64,000 nt of DNA, from assembly GCA_021432635.1 (NCBI GenBank), contig MU270122.1, positions 3,962 to 67,961 of the forward strand. The letters run 5' to 3'. The notes beneath the pieces are model-generated. The model was not told the DNA's origin and searched no databases. It saw only the letters and a list, made by a program, of their open reading frames with translations. Shown piece by piece: positions 56,878 through 64,000 of the stretch. Within the stretch, counting starts at the first letter, position 1; each line of letters starts with the position of its first letter. The translations under genes were made by a program, and so were the position numbers. The DNA is from Thozetella sp. PMI_491 (Eukaryota; Ascomycota; Sordariomycetes; Chaetosphaeriales; Chaetosphaeriaceae).

Positions 56878-58039
56878 TCAGAGGTCATCAATCAGAGGAC
56901 TCAGGCCTTGAGCGGTGCCCAGAACATCCTCGAAAAAGTTCCTCAGTCTCTCAAGCCGGGATCGGTTTTGCATCCACTTCGCAAACCCAGACGGATTGGT
57001 TCCCTTGACGTCCCAGAGGTCGGGGAAGGGAAAGCCCGCCGGCTGCGAGGCGTTTTTCAAGACGCTCCAGCCGAGCTCATCCTGTCTCTCGTCGCTGAGC
57101 AGCCAGCTGTGGAAGAGCTTGGCGCCCTCCGGGTGAGGCGCGTCCTTGAGAATGGCACCCCCCTGGGCCCACGAGACGAAGGAGCCTTCCTCTGGGAACG
57201 CCACCGCGGTCTGCAGGCTCGGGTCGAGGCTGAAACCGACGAACGAAGTGAAGGTGGCGACCGCGTTCTCGACACTCGAGTTGAGGATCAGCGACGCTGG
57301 TGTCGCGGTCCCGCGCACCCAGCGGGGGTTCTGTGCCAAGAGGGCGTCGAACCAGGCAGTGCCGTACTGCTGCATGCTAGAGAGATATTAGCTACGCGCG
57401 CTCACGGCGGGGCTTCAAACCATCCCCGAAGGGAGGGGCTTACATCAGATCAAACGCGTAGAGCACCGCGTCATCGTCGTTAGGGTACGTGAGCACCAGT
57501 TTACCCTTCAGCCGCGGATCTAGGAAGTCGGGGAATTCGGCAATCGAGATGTTTTCCCCCAGCTTGCCATAGTTCCAGACGAAGGCCCAGGCAATAGGGG
57601 TCACGCCGTAGTACGCTGCCTGGACATCCCTGAAGGCCGGGTGGACGTTCTCAAAGTTGAGCGGTGCATAGTTCAGCAGGGCTCCCTCCTGGGCCCAGCG
57701 GGGGTAGTCGTGGAGGGTCTGCAAGAGGATGCTGTCAACGTAGACGTTTTTGGCCGCCAGCTGCCTGTCGAGCCTGCCGTTGTGGTATTTGGACAGGTCG
57801 ACCGTGATATTGAGCGTCATGCCGGGGAAGCGCTGCTCGAACTGCTGCTTGAGACCATCCTGCTGAGTCTTCTCATCGCCGCCGTGCCACGCGGTCACGA
57901 TGCCGCCCTCGGCCAAGGCGGCGTGGTAGATCTCGTCCAGAGTCCGGTTCTCCACGATGGGGGGCAAGTTGAACCCCAAGGTGACATCGTAAGCTACGAC
58001 GCCCCCGAGGAGGGCGGCGGCCAGGAGAGTATGGAACAT
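56878..58039 (-). CDS. secreted bacterial-type extracellular solute-binding protein
   Basis: Two exons, 58039-57444 and 57376-56878, give 364 residues; the 67-nt intron has GTAAGC and CTAG ends and a GCTAAT branch point. Residues 1-17 form a signal peptide. The rest looks like the two-lobe periplasmic binding proteins of bacterial iron(III) or small-molecule ABC transporters: a TAWHGGDEKTQQDGL start, GMTLNITVDLSKYHNGRLDRQL, and the hinge-side YYGVTPIAWAFVWN. DFLDPRLKGKLVLTYPNDDDA and the closing KLFHSWLLSDERQ and TNPSGFAKWM segments follow. Fungi lack the partner ABC permease, so it cannot work as in bacteria; a role in extracellular binding of a metal or nutrient is possible. A bacterial origin by transfer, followed by intron gain, is inferred from family distribution. 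It is the first of a run of minus-strand genes. Confidence 0.8.
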
Positions 58040-58868
58040 GGTCGTGATAAAACGACACAGGAGCCGGTAGTTGTTGATGGACGACGAGTAAAGGATGACT
58101 ACTACGAGAGCGGCTGCTAAGAGGGATCACGCCCTAGGCATTCCCGTCCCCTTGGGCTTTATACTAGTAGGCAAGGTAGCAACAGCTGACTAGGCCGTTG
58201 CTCCGCTCCGTGATCCCCGGTCCAAACAACCTGGAATTTGGACCACAACGTCATCGCGAGGGACTCATGGCGTGCAGGTCGCGGTTAGGGAGCCGAAGCG
58301 CTCGGGCCCCTGCCAGAGCCAATGAGCTGCCCGGCGGCGGGCGCATAGCGTCGCGTAAGGGGTCTATACGAGCAATACATGCTTTGTAAACATGGGATAA
58401 TGATGCGAGTCATCGCGTTTGCCAATCGCCCGCGTTCGGGGGCCGAAGTGATGAACCGCCTCGATATCCAATGGCAGGTTTAGCGCTTCTTGGTACCGAA
58501 GCGAAGGCTACCAGAAAAACAACCCTGTCTCCGCCGCTTTAACCGTCTACCACCCTCCGACATAGTCGTTGCTGCGAATTCATTTTTGGCCTGCCGGAAA
58601 TAGAATTCTCCGGCAAGGCGGGTATAGAGCATTCCCTGACTACATCGCTTTTTCGATTTCAAATAGATGGTCACATCATGAAGACAGAAGCTTGGCTAAC
58701 CCCGCCGTACCATCTAATGCGGGCCTTGATCATTATTTCATTTCGCCTTATTTGAAAGGGTCAAAACATTTCCTCGGGGGCTCCATATCTCGGAGGTCTT
58801 GCAGGAGGGTGGGCGAACATTCATTCTCAGTCTTCCTCGCTTAAGCTCTCCGTAGTGCTTAACGGTTG
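58040..58868. other. intergenic region, no gene seen
   Basis: About 830 bases between the esterase 3' end and the solute-binding protein start. It contains the promoter of the latter; only short frames. Confidence 0.5.
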
Positions 58869-59714
58869 TCAAGTGTGCGGGATAGGCGCACCTTGTAGCT
58901 GAAGAAACCTAGCAATATCTTCTACTTCTTCAGGCACCTTGAGCCAGTGTCCTTCTTGTTCAGCGCCCGAGTACTCCCTCCACTCGACCCGGAGGCCGAG
59001 CCTGGTGAGTACACGCTTTGCCTCCCTCCCTAGTTCAACGTCGACCCATGCGTCATCGACACCGTGGCCGAGAAACGCGAGCGTAGCGAGGCGGTGCCTG
59101 GGTACTGGACCGAGCATGCTGGCTACAAACGCCGCCGCCTCGCTACTCTTGTCTCCAGCCTCGGTCGTATCTTGACCAGACCATGCATCGAGCTCGGCCG
59201 CAAAGGGCAGCCAGGTGCTCGCACCAACAAACGCCCCAAGCCCCCTGGAGGCCACGCTTGGGCTGAGCAAGGTCCACATGGCGATCGCCGCACCCTGGCT
59301 GATGCCACCCAAGACGACATTCTCGGCCCTCCCCTGCAGCCGGGCGATCTCGTCGGCCACGATGGGCCCCAGATGCTCTACAGAGTCCCTGATTCCCGCG
59401 GCCTGGAGGTCTTGGCCAGCAGTGGTGTCGGTCAAAGATGGGGCATCGAACCAAGCCGGGAGCGCCTCTTGGAAGACTTCGCTCCACAGGCGCCGCGAGG
59501 ATGGGAATACCCACCGCCAGCCCTGCAGGTTCTGTGGCAGTGTCGTCTGGTCAGAGAGGCGGGAGTCGAACAGTTCTTCGGCAAATTCTTCGCCAGTGTT
59601 CCCTCGACCGTGCAGAAGAACTGCTGTGTGGGTATGTTGCGACACTGGCTCCACCACGTAGATCGGCCCGAAGGCACTAACCAAGGGCGTGGACCTGGCG
59701 GCGGCTGTGTCCAT
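58869..59714 (-). CDS. phospholipase/carboxylesterase-family hydrolase (acyl-protein thioesterase-like)
   Basis: Alpha/beta hydrolase of the PF02230 type, which includes acyl-protein thioesterases and lysophospholipases. A single exon from the ATG at 59714 gives 281 residues; the frame is open further upstream, with another ATG at 59786, but the 59714 start places the family's first strand right after the N-terminus. The oxyanion strand TAVLLHGRGNTGEEF lies at about residues 30-44. The nucleophile elbow is GGISQGAA with Ser139. Asp221 in GHGVDDAWVD and His256 in EQEGHWLKV complete the catalytic triad. No signal peptide is present with the chosen start. The protein is longer than canonical thioesterase 1, with insertions around residues 85-110 and 170-200, as in the fungal subgroup. 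Natural substrate unknown. Confidence 0.85.
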   Translation of the reverse strand: MDTAAARSTPLVSAFGPIYVVEPVSQHTHTAVLLHGRGNTGEEFAEELFDSRLSDQTTLPQNLQGWRWVFPSSRRLWSEVFQEALPAWFDAPSLTDTTAGQDLQAAGIRDSVEHLGPIVADEIARLQGRAENVVLGGISQGAAIAMWTLLSPSVASRGLGAFVGASTWLPFAAELDAWSGQDTTEAGDKSSEAAAFVASMLGPVPRHRLATLAFLGHGVDDAWVDVELGREAKRVLTRLGLRVEWREYSGAEQEGHWLKVPEEVEDIARFLQLQGAPIPHT

Positions 59715-59831
59715 GGTGCCAATGTCGTCTCGAGGTGACGCATGCAGGTGAGCAAGGTCCTTGCCTGACGTGAAATAGTTATGCATAAAATCTAAATAAC
59801 CGCCTAGCGGACAAGGGTAATAGGTGTGCAC

Positions 59832-60342
59832 AGACCATGCACGATCCTCTTCCCTACATGCATAATAGGCCTGTCTGTGGTGGTGGCAAGCCGTGATTCG
59901 GCCGAACTATATTTCTTAAAGCGGCGGATCGAGAACAGCCGCCAGATAAGGCAGGCACTGGCAACCCCTGCGGCAATTATTATCAGACAACTAGTAAGAC
60001 ATTAGCAATTGCAACGCCAGGGTGAAGCTATGGTCCAGAGTGGCCGATCCTTCCTGCTAGAGCTCGTGGAACGATGTGTCGGAGGCCGAACGGCTCAGTC
60101 ACCACATAAGAGATGCTAGCACGCCGTGAAATTTTTATTTTTTAGAAAAAAAATTGGATACTCTGGATATAATGGTGGTCAGAAATACGATGGATGCAGA
60201 CGTCATTTTGGGCGAATAAGAAATTGCACCAGCGATCCAGGCACGCACGACTAGTTACCTACATGCTTCAAACCCCAAGCGACGATAATGAGCCAAGCAA
60301 TCTTTCCCCAAGCCCAACTTTTGGCTTTGGCCCGGCGGGACC
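59832..60342. other. intergenic region, no gene seen
   Basis: About 500 bases with an AT-rich patch near 60120-60170; no gene seen. Confidence 0.5.
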
Positions 60343-61765
60343 CTACTCATTCAGAACCCTATCCAAGATGTCCACTCCCTTCTGGAGCGAAACATCGTCA
60401 CCCAAGCTGACCCTGAAATACCCCCTGAATTCAGTGGCATCCTCATCTGCAACGGTGTCCCCGGGGAGCAAGCTCAGCTTCTCAGTCGCCACCATACGCA
60501 ACGCAAACGCTCTCTCATCCACCGGAGACCCGTCGGCCTCCAAGAGCCGCACGAAGGCGGTGCCGCCGCTCTTGGAAGGCACATAGTCCACCCGGCCCGG
60601 ATGCCGCTTCGCGAAGCCGTCCAAGATGTCCAGGCTCCTCCGGCAGATGGTCAGGTTTCGCTCCATCAGCGCCGGGAGGACGGCGGGGGACAGGGCGTAC
60701 TGCGCGACGCCGCAGTCCAGCTGCGACACGGTAATGGTGGTGTAGCTGCGAGCGTTCATGATGCGCTCGAGGAGGTCACGGTCCTGAGATACGACCCACC
60801 CGATTCGGATCCCTGGCAAACCTTGGGCCTTGGAAAGCGAGCCGGTCGACAGGCTGTTCTCGTACCCGAGCGTGACGAAAGGTGGCGGGATCGGCTCCGA
60901 GGTGTGAAACATCGGCCTGAACACCTCGTCCGAGTAGACCGTGATGTTGCGTTCTTTCGCAAACGCGAGGATTTCCAGCAACGCCGCCTCCGAGAGGACG
61001 GCTCCTGTCGGATTATTCGGGGAGCTGTGCGTAGGTTAGCGGGCGCGCTTCTCTCACCAGGGCCAGCTGGGGGCACAAGTTACTTGAGAATGATGACGCG
61101 CGTGTTGGGCTTGACCAGCGACTTGAGATCGTCAAGCTGTGGTACCCAGTTGTGCTCCCGCTTCAGCTTCCACAGAGAGACCTCGGCCCCTTGGTACTTG
61201 GGCAGGATGAAGAGCTGAGAGTAAGTGGGATATTCGCAGATGACATGATCGCCAGGGCCGGCCAAGTTGGTCAAGGCGAGGTAGCCCGCCAGGATGGACC
61301 CCGGGGTGAGGATCACATTGTCCTCGGTCAGCTTGACCCGATCCGAGGAGTGCAGTTCGGCAATCCGCTGGCGGAGCTGGACCGAACCGTAGAGGTTCCC
61401 GTAGCTCAGCACTGCGTCGAAGTTCACTGGCGAAGCATCATGGCCCGGGACCAGCTGCAGCAGCTCTGCCAAGCTCAAGGCGCGAACATTCGAGCCTACG
61501 TAGGGGGGTTAAGCTCTTTCCCAGAGGAGAAAACGCGGAGCAAAGCACAACCTACCGTGCAGCAGGACCGTCGCACCCCCCTATTCCAAAGTCATTGTCA
61601 GCTATCACCCATCGGCCGTTGAGCAAGTCCCGCCCGGTATCGGAGAATGCGCACCGAGTGTTTTGTTGCTGAATGAGAACAATTAATGGCGCTGCTAGAG
61701 CGAGTAACGGGCCACTAAAGTGACTTACACCATTGGTCAATCTTGAATTCGCGAATGTCCTTCAT
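60343..61765 (-). CDS. class I/II PLP-dependent aminotransferase
   Basis: The bulk is certain: exons 61495-61084 and 61024-60343 carry the fold-type I aminotransferase core. NSPNNPTGAV is followed by YSDEVFRPMF with Asp195, then SLSKAQGLPGIRIGW with the PLP lysine Lys228. The C-terminal domain ends in FRVSLGDDVSLQKG. The 5' end is less certain. The reading that keeps phase starts at ATG 61765 (MKDIREFKIDQW), and passes through a 14-nt micro-exon (61668-61655) and a 25-nt exon (61580-61556), for 389 residues in total. All junctions are GT-AG, and a CTGAC branch point precedes the third exon. The N-terminal FKIDQW and SLAELLQL segments resemble the fungal ACC-synthase-like or capreomycidine-synthase-like aminotransferases. 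The substrate is unknown; there is no signal peptide. Confidence 0.82.
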
Positions 61766-62431
61766 ATTCTCTCTTTGTCTCGGGTCCGTAACACGTAGTC
61801 AGATGGGTTGCTGAGCCTGGTTTGTCCTGTTCCTTCCCAAGCTAGGAGAGGGGACGGAGAACGTGCAGTTATACTTGCCCGATGCTCAACATGTCATTGG
61901 CACGCCCTGTATACCCAATATCCAACTCTCTTCGGGGTGTATATGTCCAATTAGAGACAAGCCGCAACAAACCGGGTATACCCGCACCGCCGTATGTCGG
62001 AGTTACATAGATAAGGTAGGTGGTACCTAGCGCCTCACTAGGAAGGAGTCCGCAAAAGTCCACGGCTTCTCACCTACCGCAGGCCAATCGGCAGAGTAGA
62101 CAGATCCTAGATGATTGTATACAGTCGGAAAGACCACAGGATCAAAGGAGTAATGTGGATATTTCCGCACACATCACTCGGGCTTACGCCCGCTCACAGC
62201 CGTCGGTGTGCCTAAGTGCATGACAGTTATCCTCTCCGCCGCGTCCGGCATGCGAAAGCATCTACGGTCATAACTGAAAACTACTCCCTGTCCCAGCAGC
62301 ATACACGACGGAGCCGGCGAAGCGGCGAAATCGGCGAAATCGGAATGGAGTTCAACTCCAGCATTGACTCATCCCCCTACGGAGTAGTATGTACAATATC
62401 CTTGCCCACTCACGCCGCGCATGTACCAATT
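61766..62431. other. intergenic region, no gene seen
   Basis: About 670 bases between two minus-strand genes; should contain the aminotransferase promoter. Only short frames. Confidence 0.5.
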
Positions 62432-63083
62432 CTAATCCCTCTCAGCGGCGAGTTCCTCTGCCCTGACGGGTACCCTCTCCTCGGCCCCTTGCCAGTCGAC
62501 CCCCCCCTCCACGTCGCCGCTGTGGCCTTTGGTTCCCTTCATCTCGGCCGCTCGACCGTCCAGGTCGTAGCCGCCGGCGCGGGCCTTTGCCTCGACGAAC
62601 TCGCGGCCGGGCGCGTGGGCACCGCCGCCGTGCAGACCCGAGCGCTCCTTCTTGCGGTGCCCGCCGTGGACGCCACGCGTCTCGCGGCTCGTCTGGCCCT
62701 GGAGCGGCCGTCCGTACTCGGTGGCGTTGTGTACGTCGCGCGACGTCGCGCCCGGCACTGAGTCGAGCGCCGACGCGCGCGTGAAGCGGCTGGTGTCCTC
62801 CGGGTCCCCGGCCTGCGCGGGCGCCTCCGAGACGGGGTTCGGCTGGAATGTGTGCTCTGGAGGCGCCGTGCCCGGCGGGTAGGTCTGCGCGCTGAACTCG
62901 GGCACACAGTCATTGCCGACCTTGACACCGGGGGCGTGCTAGACTGAGTTAGCATCGCGGCTCGACATGATCCATCTGCAGGTGACTCACGCCCTTGGTC
63001 GTCATGGGCTCCGAACGAGGGACGCGAGAACGAAACTCTCCCGTCTCTGGGTTCATGGTGTCGGCGTTGCGCGAAGCAGACAT
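62432..63083 (-). CDS. hydrophilic conserved protein of unknown function
   Basis: Two exons, 63083-62991 and 62938-62432, give 199 residues. The 52-nt intron (GTGAGT to CTAG, branch point GCTAAC) joins SEPMTTKG to HAPGVKVGND in frame. The protein has no hydrophobic segment, no cysteine pattern and no known catalytic motif; it is rich in Gly, Glu, Arg and His, with stretches such as GHRKKERSGLHGGGAHAPG and YDLDGRAAEMKGTKGHSG. Such composition suggests an intrinsically disordered, heat-stable protein, possibly stress related; this is only inference. Similar short proteins starting with a MNPETGEFRSRVPRSEP-like segment occur in other filamentous ascomycetes as I recall. An upstream frame without ATG continues to 63152, so the ATG at 63083 is the natural start. 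Confidence 0.72.
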
Positions 63084-64000
63084 AGTGGTTATTTCGTATC
63101 CTTTCCTTGGTGCCACTGCAGATACAGAAGTTGCGTATGTATAGTAAGGCAAGGGAGCGATTGCTTAGCTGACCGTTGCACGTTGCCGAAAAGAAATGCG
63201 TACCGCGAGGTACGGCCACGCATGGTCCTTAAAAGGCGTTTGCCATCCTACATCAATGGCGATGTTGAGCTTTTCAAGTCTATGATGTCAACATGGAGCG
63301 CATCGCCGTCTTGGGTCCGAGGAACGATTGGATAATCCCAAAGCTGCCCCTGGATGAGATCACTGAACCACTTTTTCACACCCAGTGGCTTCCGAGAGGG
63401 GGGCGCTTCCACAGAGGCAGCGCAGACGACAAATGTATCCAAACCAACAGCCACGCACCGCATTCTACCTGACTTGCTTGCTTGGCTACCTGTCTGTACT
63501 GCCTCTATCCCAGTAGCCCCTCCAGCATATCACTCAGTGGAGAGAATGACATCCACCACTCATGATACCCAAACCTGCCCTCTCTCGGCAAAACGTCGAT
63601 CATTGCCCGAGATGCCGAGTCCACTTCAGCTCAGGTGGCAACTATGACCAAGAACAGCCGGATCCATTGCGTGAGCGCACATTTGGTTCCATACGGCTCA
63701 CTATGCATGTACTATCGTGTTACCAGGCCGTCGCTCTCGGTTCAGATGAGCGGAAACCAGCTCCATATGAAAGCCACTCATTTCTACCAATGCTTGGGTC
63801 AACATAGGAAGAGGGCGACTGAACCAAGTCGTTCGCCATATCAGATATCAATGACTTCGAGCTTGTTGACGCATGTCTATATTCTAATAGCAGATCTACG
63901 TTGCAATTCTAAGGGCTTGAGAGCCAAAAGCTTACTGGCCCTTGGAAAACGAGCAGACAGCCCACTTGCCGTTCCATCCCCACTTTCGTGCCCCTGAGTC
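63084..64000. other. end of window, no firm gene
   Basis: A minus-strand frame from an ATG at 63463 to 63248 encodes 71 residues (MRCVAVGLDTFVVCA at its start); it could be a small protein or part of a spliced gene, but nothing else supports it. The remaining sequence to 64000 shows no gene. Confidence 0.4.

Noticed and set aside
63248-63463. ATG-started minus-strand frame of 71 codons
   Set aside because: Too short to support without a homologue or splice partner.

Overview
The window is nuclear DNA of a filamentous ascomycete, most likely a sordariomycete; several proteins look like the biomass-degrading Chaetomiaceae, but that narrower placement is inference. The signs are short GT-AG introns (mostly 52-110 nt) with CTAAC/CTGAC-like branch points, GC-rich coding exons separated by long, compositionally looser intergenic DNA, fungal Zn2Cys6 regulators, a Sec72-type translocon subunit, a POS5-type NADH kinase and secreted carbohydrate-active enzymes. 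I support 19 intact protein genes and one broken one. I found no convincing tRNA, rRNA, CRISPR or intact transposon. Where a gene has introns, the exon coordinates were worked out by eye from splice signals, phase and protein continuity.

Layout. 2.0-6.4 kb: a two-domain chromate-type transporter and a divergent CDC123/D123-like ATP-grasp protein. 6.5-14 kb: three secreted proteins suited to xylan use, namely an AA7 berberine-bridge-type oligosaccharide oxidase (minus), a seven-bladed propeller lactonase-family protein (plus) and a GH10 xylanase with a GPI-like tail (plus). 14-18 kb is gene-poor. 18.3-20.8 kb: a long coiled-coil protein. 22.8-24.6 kb: a Zn2Cys6 regulator that appears broken, with a stop inside the zinc cluster and two frame changes. 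25.3-29.3 kb: a lysophospholipid acyltransferase and a mitochondrial NAD(H) kinase, head to head. 32.0-33.4 kb: a TauD/TfdA dioxygenase. 33.4-38.1 kb is gene-poor. 38.1-43.5 kb: a second, intact Zn2Cys6 protein, Sec72, and a small conserved protein. 46.4-51.4 kb: three small cysteine-rich proteins on one strand that share an exact Cys/His/Trp core and look like a diverged tandem family. 51.4-56.9 kb is gene-poor. 56.9-63.1 kb: five or so minus-strand metabolic genes, including a bacterial-type solute-binding protein, an acyl-protein-thioesterase-like hydrolase, a class I/II aminotransferase and a hydrophilic protein of unknown function.

Two points deserve attention. First, the 6.5-14 kb trio could form a short extracellular route: the GH10 enzyme releases xylo-oligosaccharides, the AA7 oxidase converts reducing ends to lactones, and the lactonase-fold protein could open them. 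The enzyme families are seen in the sequence; the linked pathway is inference. Second, the cysteine-rich trio shares C-x4-C-x8-W-x-C-C-x-C...C-x-H-x-C-C-x2-C, a probable metal-binding fold to which I cannot attach a named family.
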